A stretch of 64,000 nt of DNA, from the NCBI GenBank assembly GCA_020205615.1, contig CM035169.1, positions 20,300,945 to 20,364,944 on the forward strand, given 5' to 3'. Positions 24,674 through 38,569 of the stretch are shown here, one piece after another; the first letter of the stretch is position 1; each line of letters begins with the position of its first letter. Both the position numbers and the translations under genes were made by a program. The notes beneath the pieces were generated by a model that did not search any database, had not been told where the DNA came from, and was given only the letters and a program-made list of their open reading frames with translations. The stretch comes from Panax quinquefolius (lineage: Eukaryota > Streptophyta > Magnoliopsida > Apiales > Araliaceae).

Positions 24674-24756
24674 TGTAAGACCCCAACTTTTATAAATAAA
24701 GATGAATTTTTCTATAAATATTATTTTTGAATATTATGGAATAAATTTGATATAAT
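24674..24756 (+). repeat. Truncated 3' LTR of element B
   Basis: TGTAAGACCCCAACTTTTAT and the next bases match the start of LTR B for 83 bp, up to TATAATG. From there the sequence belongs to reverse LTR E. The rest of this LTR is missing from the window. Confidence 0.8.
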
Positions 24757-27425
24757 GGTACGAAACAAATACAACTTGATGAATACAATTATAAATGCAA
24801 AATACGACAACACATATATTGTGAGTTTGAATACAAATATAGTCTAATAGAGTATACAAACTCAAAAGGAGTCCTCATTATAATTATTGATACACTTTAT
24901 TTTACAAAATAGTGAGGACTAATAATATATCTATCACGAACCATCACTCCATTACCCCATTTAGTTCTGCTATGTGTTTCTCACCTCACGAGAAAAAATG
25001 GAACAAAAAGGAAAAGGGTGAGTTCAACTAGCCCGATAAAGAATATTATGACTAAGATAATATACAACAATTTATCATTAGTCTTATTGACGGGAAAATC
25101 GATAAAAATATAATAGACAACAAGTTTTAGATCAACAACTGCGGTGAAACAACAATCCATTAGAAGAGTCAAGTAGAGAATGAGTTCTACTATCTTCTAA
25201 GATTTAAAAGTCCATCATCAATATTTTATCCATGTAACATCAATCAATATACATCTTTAATCAAATATTCATCTTTGCACTACAGCCAAAGATATTCATT
25301 TATATCACCGGTTAATTCGTGTTCATCTCAACACTGTTCATCTTTGCACTACGGGCCAAAGATATTCATCGATTAATCATTCATCTTTGCATTACGGGCC
25401 AAAGATATTCGATAATATCATCATTTAAGGCGAGGAAGATGAAAAATATTTAAAGAAACGAATTGATGAGATAGAAGGACAAATATTAAGGATTAATATT
25501 TGATTTATCCAAGTTCAATAATACCCCATAACAAACTATAGTGGAGTAAAATTCAAGAATGAAGATCAAAAAACGGATTAAATTTCAAGAATAAAGGGTC
25601 ACAATGAGATAACTTGAAAGAAAAGAAATAATGTTTTTTCTTTTGTGAAGCGATGACCAAGTGAGCGATGCAAGTGAGCGATAACTATGAGCGAGTGCCC
25701 GTGAAGCAAAGTAACCATGAGCAAGTACCCATGAGCGAGTGCAAGTGAGCGATTGCGGTCATGAAAAGTTCCAAATTTGATAAAAGTTCGAGACAAATAA
25801 TCCTATGAAATGATATTAGATGAAGCGAAATTTCTAATCATTTAAAGAATTATAAAGCAATACTTACCATAGTAAGTTCAAATTTAAGAATCTGAGATGA
25901 AATAATACCGCTTTCGTAATATGGAGTATGAAAGAAAATAATATTTCTCACGAGTGTTGCAATAAAATAATATCATTTACCTTGGTAGAAACTGGATTTG
26001 ACTGGAATATCGGATATTATCCTGAGAAAATCTTGCAGAAAAACTACGCTCAAAGTATTCTTATACTCAAAGAAAATACTCACAATACTCTAGAATAGGA
26101 ATTTCTGATTTATGAAGGTGTGATGGGGAAGGAGGGTTAACCCTCTATTTATAGTGCAAGACGGAGGAAAAATCAAATGAGGTCATCTAATTTTCTCAGC
26201 CCCACCGCCTAACCTCTCCCTTTCTTTTGCCTAACTCTTCAATTTATCAATAGTTGGGCCCACAGTTTGGCAACTAGTTTGCAGAAGAATTTGCCCACTA
26301 ACTTAGAAAGCATCTTTGCAGGAAAAGTTTGAAATGATTTGCTTATTTGGAGGCCCACTCTTGGAAATGCTTTGCATGAAATGCAGAGGATTGAAATAGC
26401 CATCCACCAAAGACAAATCATATGTATGTAGGGAAATTCTTCCCCGCCAACTTAGAAAAGCATGCAAGAATTTAATTCATATCAAAATCACATGAAAATA
26501 TACATATAATAATATTATTATTTATAATATATTTGAATGAATATTTTATCGGAGAAAATAATTATAACTTCACAGAAAATATGCCAAACTTTCAACAATT
26601 ATTACATGTTAAAATTCCTTCATTTGTAATAGCATAAAATAAATAAATCCATCATTTATATCCACATCAAATAAATATTTTCTTATCATATAAATCAATA
26701 ATTAATTATTCGGAAATAATATTCTGAGAATCACAATTATGACAACCAGTAGTTCCCGGGAAGAGGGGTTTTCAATAAGAATTTCTCCTTCTTGGTAGCC
26801 TTGATTAAGTGACCAAACCTCTCCTCGACAAAACTTTCTAGACATTGCCAATAATGTTATCTAATAATATTATTCAAATAATATGAATTATTGATCGATA
26901 ATGGGAAATATCATGCGGTGATAATTATTGAAACAATAATAATATAAAATATCAATATGACAATTATTGAATCAATAAAATAAAATATTGAGCGATAACT
27001 CTTGTAACAATTATTGACTAGTGCCTTCTACGTAAGGATCAATAATTCATCAATCTTGTGCATCCACGCGTATTCATCGTATTTTAACCACATAGGGTAT
27101 TCCAACATGTGTTAGCGGTAATAATTACTGTAATTAATTATAAAAAACTCAAACTTGTCGTTTTCTTTATCGATAGTTATTACATACGTTATAGGGCCCA
27201 CAAATGATCTTGGCCGTAAATGCGGATATTTCGAACAAAAAAGAATATTCCACGACCGAAACGAATATTCTCAAACAACAATGATTATTTTATAACCACT
27301 TGCTTATTTTGTAAAATTTGCACATTTCACCCATAAACAAAATATTATATCAATTTAACACCTTATTATTCACAATAATAATTAAAGAAAATTCGATTTT
27401 ATTTATAATAAGTTGGGGTCTTACA
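24755..27425 (-). mobile_element. Reverse gypsy LTR E, truncated at its left end
   Basis: About 2671 bp. The right end GGGGTCTTACA is intact; about 55 bp at the left end are missing, because it begins at ATGGTACGAAAC, which lies inside other copies. A reverse TATA box (CTATTTATAG) is at 26145-26154 and the reverse GAATATTC sites lie near 27240-27270. Where other LTRs carry GTGAATAGT arrays, E has GTGAGCGATGCAA-like units (25645-25760), so it is a third subfamily. Pol of element A resumes at 27426. Confidence 0.75.
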
Positions 27426-29292
27426 CTATGCCTCACGACAACTCAAAGAATATGAGAGGAATTATCCTACTCATGATCTGGAGTTGGTAGTAGTCGTATT
27501 CGCGTTGAAAATTTGGAGACACTACTTGTATAGGGAGAAAGTGGAGATTTATACTGACTATATAAAAGCCTCAAATATTTCTTCACCCAAAAAAGAACTC
27601 AACGTGCGGCGAGCGGCGTTGGCTTGAACTATTGAAAGATTATGATCACACTATTGATATCATCCGGAAAAGTGAGCGTAGTAGCTTACGCATTGAGTAG
27701 AAGATCATATGCGAGTACGAGTTCGATATTGTCAATGCAAAGGCCCATTCTGTATGACTTGCAAAGGATGGAGGTAGAATTAAAGACTCCAGGGACCCAC
27801 ATGATGATGGCGAATATACGAGTAGAACCAACTTTAATCGATAAAGTTAAAGTTTCTCAAGCTCAGACCTGGAGCTGATACGTATGAAAGAGAAAGTGCA
27901 AGAAGGAGCTATTCCAGAAGTGAAAATCGATGAACAAAGAATACTTAGATTCAACTCCAGACTTTGTGTTCCTAACGACTCTGATTTGAAGCATAGAATC
28001 ATGATGGAGGCACACAACGCACCGTTTATAATCCATCTTGGGAGTACCAAAATGTATCATGATATTCGACATACATTTTGGTGGAATAATATGAAGAGAG
28101 AGATCGCGGAGTTTATCTCGAGGTGTTTAACTTTGTCGGCGATGTAAAGGCGGAGCATCAAGTGCCAAAAGGTCCATTCAACCACTTGAGATTAGGAATG
28201 GAAGTGGGAACACATTACTATGGATTTCGTTCTGGTCTTCCCAAAGTTTCTCAAGGCATAGATGCGATTTGGGTTATTGTTGATAGATTAACAAAGTCGC
28301 CCATTTCTTACCGTCGTGAGACTTATTCCCTTGAACCTCTTGCTCGTATGTACGTGAATGAGATTATGCGATTGCATGGCATGCCAGTATCCATAGTTTC
28401 GGATCGTGACCCAAGATTCACTTCACGATTTTGGGTTAGCTTGCAGAAAGCTATGGGCAGCGCAGTTCTGATTATTTCAGATACCATCCTCGAAGCAGAC
28501 GACGGCAATCGAGAGGACTATTCAAACTCTTGAAGATCTATTAAGACTTTGTGTCCTAGATTTCAAAGGGAGTTGGGATAAGTACTTGCCATTGGTAGAA
28601 TTCTCCTACAATAATAGTTATCAAGCAAGTATAGGCATGGCTTCATTTGAGGCATTGTATGGACGAAAGTATCGTTCTCCAGTATGTTGGGACGAGGTGG
28701 GAGAAGCAACGTTGTTGGGACCAGAATTAGTACGCATGACTACAGAAAAGATCCAAATGATTCGACAACGTATTCAAACCTCACAAGATCGACAAAAGAG
28801 TTATGTTGATCTTCGTAGAAAGGACGTGGAGTTTAATATTGGAGATCGTATCTTTATTACGTGTTGCTCCATGGAAGGAGTTACAAGATTTGGAAAGAGG
28901 AAAATTGATCAAGATTTGTTGGTCCATTTGAGATTCTTGACCAAGAATAAGAAATGTGGCATATAGACTCGCATTACCCCAAGTATGTCTCGTGTTCATA
29001 ATGTTTTTCACATATCTATGCTTCGTAAATATGTGAAAGACCGAACCATATTATTGCTTTAGAACCGAGACGAAATAGTAGAAGATTTAACGTCTGAAGA
29101 AGTACTGTTAAGATCTTGGATAGAAAGAAAGCATGTCCTACATACGAAGGTTATACCACAAGTTAAGGTTTTGTGGAGAAACCATCTTTATTAAAGAAAT
29201 GGCGTGGGAGTTGGAATCAGAAATGAAAGTGAGGTATCCTCACCTTTTCGAAACACCAGGTACGTACGTCAATTTCGAGGACGAAATTTCAT
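27426..29292 (+). pseudogene. Pol 3' portion of element A (RNase H, integrase, chromodomain)
   Basis: Resumes at the RNase H block (CTATGCCTCACGACAACT...). SLKYFFTQ is near 27570. The integrase zinc-binding segment (FIIHLGSTKMYHDIRHTFWW) is open at 27884-28147; its CxxC has become CLTLSA. The integrase core spans about 28195-28500 ([33 protein letters not shown]). MPLVEFSYNNSYQASIGMA runs in an open stretch at 28586-28966. A chromodomain-like tail ends near 29270. At least four frameshifts separate the pieces. The chromodomain is typical of Tekay/Del-type chromoviruses, which it may help to target to heterochromatin. Confidence 0.8.
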
Positions 29293-29305
29293 AAGGAGGG
29301 GAGAT
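29293..29305 (+). other. Polypurine tract of element A
   Basis: AAGGAGGGGAGAT directly precedes the 3' LTR and would prime plus-strand synthesis. The same motif precedes the 3' LTRs of B and D. Confidence 0.85.
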
Positions 29306-31138
29306 TATAAGACCCCAACTTATTATAAATAAAATCGAATTTCCTCTAATTATTATTATGAATAATAAGGTGTTAAACTGATATAATATTTTGGTTATTG
29401 GTGAAATGTGCAAATTTTGCAAAATAAACAAGTGGTGATAAAATAATCATTGTTGTCGGGGAATATTCGTTTGGTCGTGGAATATTCTTGTTGTCAGATA
29501 ATATTAAATGCACGACCTTTATTGATATTGGGCCCCATAATGAAATAGCATGGCGGATGAAGAAAGCGACAAGTTTGAGTTTTTATAAATAATGGCGTAG
29601 TTATTACTGATTAATACTCTTGGAATACCCGGTGGTTAAAATACGATGTCTGGCGTGGATGCTTGCGGTATTTTTGAATTATTGATTCTTACGTGAAAGG
29701 CCTTTACTCAATAATTGTTATAATTACTATTCAATATTTTACTTTATTGATTCAATAATTCTTTGCGTTAATATTTTATATTATTGTTATTTCAATAATT
29801 ATCACTGCACTGATTTTTCATTATCGGATCGATAATTCATATTATTTGAATAATATTATTAGATAACATTATTGGCAATGTCTAGAAAAGTTACATCGAG
29901 GAGAGGTTTGGTCACCTAATTGCTTGGCGCCAAGATGAGAGAAATTCTTATTGGAAAGCCCCCTCTTTCAGGAACGACATTTATTGTCGTAATTGTGATT
30001 ACGTAATATTATTTATACGAATAATTAATTATTGATTTATATGATAAGAAAATATTTATTTTATGTGGATATAAATGATGGATATATTTATTTTTATGTG
30101 GATAAAAATGAAGGAATTAATGCTGAGGTGTTTTATCAGTATTTTGTCGGTGTGGAGGTATTAAAAATCATCCGTTTATGGATTTTGAATATTTTATATT
30201 TGGAATTTGAAAAAACTCAAAGCTACAAAGTTGTAGAGAATTCGATTTCAAGCAGAATGGACATAAAATTCGTATTTTTTTGATAAACGGGCTATTTTCT
30301 ATGAATTACTGAAGTTTTAGAAAATAAAATAATTTTTATTAAATTATGGGTGGGACCCACTCTTATTTGAAAACATGTGGGCTGCTGATTTTTGGTTCAA
30401 AGGTGACTGGTCTTTGTTGGCAACTTAGGTTGCGTAAGAGAAAAAAGAAAGAAATAATATAATTTATTATTTTAGTCTCCTATGGCGTTCTAGCATTTTA
30501 TTATAAATAGACGCTTAGGTTAGAATTGAAAATCACACAAGAAACAAGTTTTCTTTCTCTCTAGATTATCGAGTGTATTTTTGTGAGTATTTAGATACTT
30601 TGAGAGTTGCTATTCAGTACAAGTTTATGTCAGCACTATATCCGAAATTCAATTAGAAGTACAGTTATTTTGAGGTAAGGGATGTTATTTTCTTCTTAAA
30701 TGATATTATTTTCTTCAATATCATTATGCCGAAATATTGGTTGGAACTTTTTATCAAATTTAGAACTTTTGTTGTCGAGGTTCTTATTCACGTATTATCT
30801 GACTATTCACGTATACGACCTTTATTCACGAATCTGAAGACTTATTCATAGAAAAATAAAATTTTCTTCTTTTATCCAAGATGTCTATTATGGTTACTAT
30901 CTTTGATTGTATCCATGTTTTGATCTTTATTTTTGAATTCTGCTTCAAAATTGGTTATTATGGAGTATTATTGATCTTGGATAAACTGTTATACGAATCC
31001 TTAATATTTGTCCTTCTGTCTCACTGGATTCGTTTTCTTTAAAAAAAAATTCATCATCCTCAGTCCTAAATGATGATATTATTGAATATCTTTGGCCTGT
31101 AGTGTAAAGATGAATGATTAACTGATGAATATCTTTGG
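29306..31138 (+). repeat. 3' LTR of element A, first part
   Basis: Starts TATAAGACCCCAAC, that is TGTAAG with the terminal G changed to A, and follows the 5' LTR closely, including the TATA box at 30501-30510. It is interrupted at 31138 after TTTGG by element D and resumes at 41304. Confidence 0.88.
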
Positions 31139-33824
31139 TGTGACGCCCCCAAAATAGGTATACATCACCCATTCTGAGTTGTCAATACATGGTACAGAAA
31201 CAACTACAACTTTATTATTACAACAAAAAGCTGTGAGTTTGAATACAAATATTATCTTCTAGACAATATCTATACTCAAATAAATCCTCATCACATTTAT
31301 TGATACATTATTTTACAAAATGGTGAGGACTACTAAACAATTCTTTCTAAAACCTTCATTTCCATACCCAGGCTCGTACTCATTTATATTCTCGCCTCAC
31401 GAGAAGAAAAATGAAACAAAAAGAAAAGGGTGAGCTCAACTAGCCCGGTAAAGAATATTATGACTAAGATAATATACAACAAATTATCGTTAGTCTTCAA
31501 CGAGGAAAAATCTAATAGAATCTGATAGACAACAAATTTTAAATCAATATTCGCAGTGAAATAATAATTCATTAGAAGAGTTAAGTAGAGAATGCAAACT
31601 ACTATCTTCTATGTATGAATTTAAAAGTTCATAAATCTATCTTTTATCCCTGTAACATCAATCAATATACATACGGAATCAAATATTCATCTTTGCACTA
31701 CTGTGCCGAAGATATTCATCGATTGGTCATGCTCATCTAAACACTGTTCATCTTTGCACTACTTACTGACGAAGATATTCTTCAGAAATCATTCATCTTT
31801 TTGTACTACGGGCCAAAGATATTCAATAATATCATCATTTTAAGGCGAGGATGATGAAAAATTTTTAAAGAAAGCGAATCCGGTGAAACAAAATGACAAG
31901 GATTAAGGATTAATGATTCGTACTTTGTTTTATCCATGTTCAAAAATACCTCAAAAATAATCATAGTGGTGTAAAATTCAAGAATGATCAAAACATGGAT
32001 ACAATAAAAGCTAGTATCCAGAATAGATATTTTGGACAAAAAGAAGAAATTTTATTTTTAAATTGAACGAGTATCAGTATCAGTATCGTGAATAGTAACT
32101 CAGAGCACCAAAAGATAGAAATTTCCCAAAAAAAAACATCTTCACGCTTCATGAATAGTACTTCGTGAATAGTAACTTCGTCGTGAATAGTAACTCATGA
32201 ATAGTAAACTCGTGAATAGTAACTCATGAATAGTAACCCAAGTTTCAACCAATATTTCAGCATAATGATATTGAAAAAATAATATCATTTGAGAAGAAAA
32301 TAACATCCCTTACCTCGAAAGATTAGTACTTAAATTTGGAATCTAGGGTATAGTCTTTGAAGGAACTTGCAATAATCTAACAATACTCAAAGTATACTCA
32401 CAAGAATACGCTCAATATATCGAGAGAGAAATAGAGAGAAACTTGGGTTTACGGTGTGTTTTCAATTCTAACCCAAGCACCTATTTATAGGAAAATGCTT
32501 AGAACACAAAAGTAGAAAATTGAATATAATATTAATATATTTTTCACATTTTCTTTAGCCCACCTTAGACAACTGATCTCAGCCCATTTGAATCACATGT
32601 GAGGCCAACTTAGTTGCAAAAAACGTTTTTCTCAAAATAATTAACTAAAACTCCCAAAAATTAATTATTTCGGAACTTCGGAACTTCAATAATTCATAAT
32701 AAATAGCCCTTTTATCAGAAAATTCAAATCTCGCGAGTTTTTATAGGAAATTCAATTCTCTACAACTTTGCAGAAGAAAGTTTTTCCAAATTCCAAACAT
32801 AAATTGACCGAAATTCATAAGCCAGGCGATTTTTCTGGTATAATCAAATTTCGATCGATAAATGGGGTCCATGAGCATGTTTAACATGTTTTAAATATTT
32901 ATTGCAACAAAAATACTCTTCCTCCTCGTATACTCATATATCCCACATTCGTTGTAAAAATATCACCATTATTATATTATTATAATATAATAATATATTT
33001 AAATAAATTATTTTATCAGAAAAAGATAAAATTTCAATTTTCAACAATTGTCACATTAAAATTTTCTCCATCTATATCCACATAAAATCAATATTTTCCT
33101 TATCATATGAATCAATAATTAATTATTCACAAATACTATTACAAAATCACAATATTGACAACTGAGGCGGTTCAAGAAAGAGGGGCTTTCGATAAGAATT
33201 TCTCCTTCTTGGTAGCTTGATTAGGTGACCAAACCTCTCCTTAGATGAGAACTTTCTAGACATTGCCAATAATGTTATCTAATAATATTATTCGAGATAA
33301 TATGAATTATTGCTTCGATAATAAAAAATCTTGTGTAATGACAATTATTGAAACAATGAATATAAAATATCAACGCATCAATTATTAAATCAATAAAATC
33401 TTTGAGCGATAATTACTGTAACCATTATTGAGTAGTGCCTTCTTACGTAAGAATCAATAATTGGTGCAATCTGGTAATCTTCTTGTGTTTTAACCACCGA
33501 GTATTTTAACAAATGATTATCTGTGAATAACTACACCGTTATTTTTAAACAACTTATATTTGTCGTTTTCTTCATCCAATCGCTTTTCAGTTATGGGGCG
33601 CACATGGTCGCTGTCGTCATACAAATATTCCCCGACAAGCATCGAATATTCCACGACCAAACGAATATTCTAAACAACAATGAATATTTTATAACCACTT
33701 GCTTATTTTGAAGTATTTGCGTATTTTACCCCTAACTATCCACATTAATCAAATCAACCCTTACTATTTCAAAATAATCAATAGAGAAAATTAAATTTCA
33801 TTAATAATAAGTTGGGGTCTTACA
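31139..33824 (-). repeat. 3' LTR of element D
   Basis: 2686 bp; on the + strand it starts TGTGACGCCCCC and ends GGGGTCTTACA. It pairs with 38570-41303. A reverse TATA box (CTATTTATAG) is at 32481-32490 and an array of CATGAATAGTAACTC-like units at about 32090-32240. Confidence 0.9.
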
Positions 33825-33837
33825 ACCTCCCCTCCTT
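33825..33837 (-). other. Polypurine tract of element D
   Basis: ACCTCCCCTCCTT on the + strand (AAGGAGGGGAGGT on the - strand) lies directly beside the 3' LTR, confirming the orientation. Confidence 0.85.
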
Positions 33838-36800
33838 ATGAAATTTCGTCCTCGAAATTGACGTACGTACTACAGTGTTTTGAAAAGGTGAGGATACCTC
33901 GCTTTCATTTTCGTTTCAATTCGGTAATTTCCTCTATAGCATGATTCCTCCACAAAACTTTAACTTGTGGTATGACCTTTCTTGGCGTAGGACATGCTCC
34001 TTCATATCCAAGATCTTGACAGTACCTCCTCATACGTTAAGTCTTGACTATCTAAATGCGGTTCTAACTCTATAACGTGGTTGGTCTTTCACATATTTAC
34101 TGAAATATGGATATGTGAAACACATTATGAACACGAGACATACTCGGAGGTAACACGAGTACATAGGCTACATTTCCTACTCGGTCAAGAATTTGAAATG
34201 GACCGATAAATCGTGGATTGAGCTTTCCTCTCTTCCTAAATCTTATAACTCCCTTCCATGGAGCAACTTCATGACAATACATGATCCCCCACACTAAATT
34301 CCACGTCCTTTCGATGAAGATCCGCATAACTCTTTTGTCGATCTTGTGCCATTTGTATCGTTGTCGAATCATTTGGATCTTTAAAGTAGTCATACGTATT
34401 CAACTCAGTCCCAACGGTGTTGCTTCACCCACCTCGTCCCAACATCTTTGGAGAAGCGACACTTTCGTCCATATAATGCTTCAAATGGAGCTACACCTAT
34501 ACTTACTGGCTTGTTGTTGTAGGAGAATTCCACTGATGGTAAATACTTATCCCAAAGCGCCTTTGAAGTTCAGGACACGAGTCTTAATAAATCTTCAAGA
34601 GTTTGAATAGTCCTTTCTGATTGTCCGTCCGTTTGAGGATGGTATGCCGAACTGAATCATAAATCCGTGCCCATAGCTTTTTGCAAGCTAACCCAAAATC
34701 TTGAAGTGAATCTTGGGTCACGATCCGAAACTATGGATACAGGCATGCCATGCAACCTCACAATCTCATTCACGTACATACTAGCAAGACGTTCAAGTGA
34801 ATAAGTCTCCGTGTCGGTAAGAAATGAAATGACGGACTTGGTTAATCTATCAACAATAACCCAAATAGCATTGATGCCTGAAAAACCGTAGGAAGATCCG
34901 TAACAAAATCCATGGTAATGTGTTCCCACTTCCATTTTGGAATCTCAAGTGGTTTCTGACGGACCCTTAGGTACCGGATGCTCGCCTTTACCGTTGACAA
35001 GTTAAACACATTGAGATAAACTTTGCAATCTCTCTCTTCATATTGTTCCACCAAAATGTATGTCGAAGATCACGATACATTTTAGTACTTCCAGGATGGA
35101 TTGCAAATGGTGTATTGTGTGCCTCCATCATAATCTTGTACTTCAAATCAGTCGTTAGGAACACAAAGTCTAGAGTAGACTCAAGTATTCCTTCTTCATC
35201 AATTCTCGCCTTAGGAATAGCTCCTTCTTGTACTTTTTCTTCTTCATACGCATCGCTCAAGATTCGGTGGCTTGACCAACCTTAACTTTTTCTATTAAAG
35301 TTGGCTCTGTCGTATACTTGACATCATCGCACTCGTTCCTGCATATGATCTTCTACTCAACGCGTCAGCTACCACGTTCGCTTTTCCAGGATGGTATTGA
35401 ATAGTGTGGTCGTAGTCTTTCAATAGCTCGAGCCAACGTCGCTGCCGCATGTTGAGTTCTTTTTGAGTGAAGAAATATTTAAGGCTTTTATGGTCTGAAT
35501 ATATCTCCACTTTCTCCCCATATAGATAGTGCCTCCATATCTTTAAGTAGCGAAGCGATTGCTGCTTGACTCTAGATCATGAGTAGGATAATTCCTCTCA
35601 TACTCTTTAAGTTGTCGCGAGGCATAGGCTATGACTTTCCACCTTGCATGAGAACACATCCTAACCCTTTGCACGAAGCATCATTTGTAGATAACAAATC
35701 CATCCGAAACGGATGGTATTGTTAGAACAGTCTTAGAAATAAGTCTCCTCTTAAGCTCTTGGAAACTCTTCTCGCATTCTTCGCTCCAAACGAATTTTGT
35801 ATCCTTCCGAGTTAGCTGGGTTAATGGAGTAGCGATTCGAGAAAACCCTTCCACGAATCTCCGATAATAACCAGCTAAGCCCAAAAAACTACGTACTTCA
35901 GGACTTCGGTTGCTCCCAACTTTGTATTGCTTCAATCTTCGTTGGATCAACAGATACTCCATGTTTCGACACCACGTGCCCAAGGAATGCTACTTCCTCA
36001 AGCCAGAACTCGCATTTCTTCAATTTGGCATATAGTTTGTTTTCACGAAGCCTTTGGAGTACCAGCTTCAAATGGTGCTCATGATCTTCACGACTTTTGG
36101 AATATATGAGGATGTCATCAATAAAAACAACAACGGCCGATCAAATATTCCTTGAATACTCGGTTCATCATATCCATGAAAGTAGCAGGAGCATTAGTCA
36201 ATCCGAAAGACATGACTAAGAATTCATAATGCCCGTCCCAGAGTTCTAAAGGCGACCTTTGGAATATCCTCGATTTAATCTTCAATTTGATGATATCCGA
36301 GCGAAGATTGATTTTTGAAAAGAATTGTGCCCTTGCAATTGGTCAAACAAGTCATCAATACGAGGTAGAGGATACCTATTCTTGATGGTGACATGGTTCA
36401 ATTCTCGATAGTCAATACAAAGTCGCATACTCCCGTCTTTCTTCTTTCTGAATAAAGCAGGAGCACCCCGAGGAGATGTACTAGGGCCGAATGAAGCCGA
36501 TGTCCAACAATTCACGTAGTTGGACCTTTAACTCTGAAGTTCAATAGGAGCCATTCGATACGGGGTTTTAGAAATGGGCTTTGTACGGAGTTCAAGATCA
36601 ATAAAGAATTCAACTTCACGCGGGGGGTAGGCAGGAAGTTCTTCTTGAAATCGTCGGGAAAGTCAATAAAACGGGAATATTATTCAAATTTGGCGTGTCT
36701 TTATTCAAATCCATAACATGGGCTAAGAAAGCTTGACATCCAGTTTTTCAATAAGCGAATAGCTTTATGATTAGATATGGCGGTGATTGATTTTAATGGT

Positions 36801-36950
36801 TTAGTTGCTTGAATTAAATACTGACGGGTTGGTTAGGAATATGAAAACTAACAACCTTACGAAAACAATCAATTTTGGCATGATGAGTAGTTAACCAATC
36901 AATCCCTAAAATCACATCAAAAGCAAGTATCTTTAAAGAGATAAGGTCAA
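33838..36950 (-). pseudogene. Pol of element D
   Basis: Read on the - strand. [22 protein letters not shown] and [13 protein letters not shown] in the open stretch 36282-36515, the catalytic block near 36110-36140 and the LGHVVS block near 35970. RNase [21 protein letters not shown] and FVWSEECEKSFQELKRRL at 35681-35983; [19 protein letters not shown] at 35295-35510. Integrase: the HPGSTKMYRDLRHTFWW zinc-binding part ends in CLTCQR (34988-35260), the core is at 34657-34935 ([16 protein letters not shown]), and the C-terminal part at 34097-34393 includes RVHNVFHIS. The chromodomain-like end is near 33880-34080. Each piece is open but the pieces are in different frames. Confidence 0.8.
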
Positions 36951-38379
36951 CGGTAAGGTAATGGTGCCAACTTGAATCAAACAAGATTTATAAGCGGTGG
37001 ATGTGATGAAAGTTTCTCCTAACGGAGTTTCCACAGATAGGTCAAAGTCTAATTTCAGAGTCAAGTTTAAGCGTTGAGCACAAGGGGAGATAAATGAATG
37101 GGTATACCGGTATCAAGTAAGGTATAAACTTGCAAGAATTTATAAATAGCTTACCCGTGATCACCTTGTTTGGGTTCCTCGCATTTTGACCGATCACAAC
37201 AAACGCTCTTCCGGAATCGTTGACTTTGACTTTTACGGGACGGTCTTTTGAGTCCGCAGTCCCATTGAACTAGGTTTATTTCTCAAATACAATCTCGGCG
37301 ATATGTCCTTCCTTTCCACAATTATAGCATACCTTGAGCTGTTGTGGACGGTTTGGACCGATATGTCCCTCTTTCCGCATTTTATAGCATATGACCGGTG
37401 GTCGTTTCTCCTCCCTTAGAACCGATTCTTTTTAAGACTTTGTCATCTTCACATGGTCGTTGTTAAATCTCCTCTTTTAAAATCTCCTCCCGACTCGCTT
37501 CTTCTATTTTCATGGCTATGATTACCACCGAGTGGTTACCATTTCTGTCCGTCTGTTTCTTTCTCCATTGGTTATCATTATTACATTGATCGCTATCTAC
37601 GATACGATCCACGGTTGTGGTCCTCGGTTGGCCGTACTCGTTATCTCGCTCTAATAATTGAGCCATTTACAACATCGAATAAAGAGAAAATTTATGAGAA
37701 ATGAGATCTTGGCGTATCTTGGGTTTCAAACCTCTAAGAAACATCCAGCGTCATACGTTCCTCATTCTCCACCAAATGAGGTGCAAACACGGATAACTCT
37801 GCAAACTTTGCCTCGTCTTGAGACACCGTCGTATGTTGTTTTGTTCAATCGATGAACTCCACTTCCTTCATATAGCCCGAACACTTTCGGAAAGTATTTG
37901 TCATTAAATAGCTTCTAAAACGTCTCCCAAGACATCTTTGAGTCTTGATTTGGATGGGTACGCTTCACAGAGACTCCACATGATGATCCTTCGCCACGGA
38001 ACATAAAGGTGGCGAATGGAACATTCTGTTTCTCCGCACACCCAAGACATCGAATATCTTGGTAATTTGTTTGACCCGTGTTTCCGCCATGATCGGATCG
38101 CTTTCCCTTAAATGCGGTGGTCCTGACTCTTTGAAGCTGCTTGCATTTTGTGACAACAGCAGTGAATTGCTATCATTTCTCCTCGTATTTTAAACACGAG
38201 TCTCCTCAAATCGATTTTGCCTGAAGCTCGCAAAAAACTTCTAAACATCCCTCGTTTAAATCGTCTTTCGGTGGTGTTGTTCACGGGAGGAACATTGCCG
38301 ACTGTTGCACGTTCTCCTCGTTGGTGAGTACATGCGTCTCCACGGTCTCATTTCCATTGTTAATATTCTCGGTCGACAT
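36951..38379 (-). pseudogene. Gag-protease of element D
   Basis: Starts at the ATG at 38379 (- strand, ATGTCGACCGAGAATATTAA). The Gag core is visible in 37965-38156 ([15 protein letters not shown]) and 37463-37666 ([15 protein letters not shown]). Two zinc knuckles lie at about 37310-37395. A protease remnant with LLDTG is near 37105-37125. Frameshifts occur throughout. It is close to the gag of A and G and less like B and F. Confidence 0.75.
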
Positions 38380-38556
38380 TCTCAAAATCTTGTCGTAAAA
38401 CAAGGGTTAATTAAGGAAATCAATATATCACATAATATCCCTATATCTTGACCAACTAACAAATAAGCTTAGGTAGGTAGGACACGATGGCGAAGGATTT
38501 ACTCGTCTCTCCCTCCTAGTTCTATTCCCCGATCTCATGGGAGATCATATCCCTAA

Positions 38557-38566
38557 GCTCGATACC
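38557..38566 (-). other. Degenerate primer-binding site of element D
   Basis: GGTATCGAGC on the - strand lies next to the 5' LTR. Compared with TGGTATCAGAGC it lacks the A of CAG, as in B, F and G. Confidence 0.6.
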
Positions 38567-38569
38567 TGT

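Noticed and set aside
24755..27425. E as the 3' LTR of a reverse element joined to B
   Set aside because: No reverse internal region adjoins it; the flanking sequences are B's LTR and A's pol, so a truncated lone LTR is simpler.
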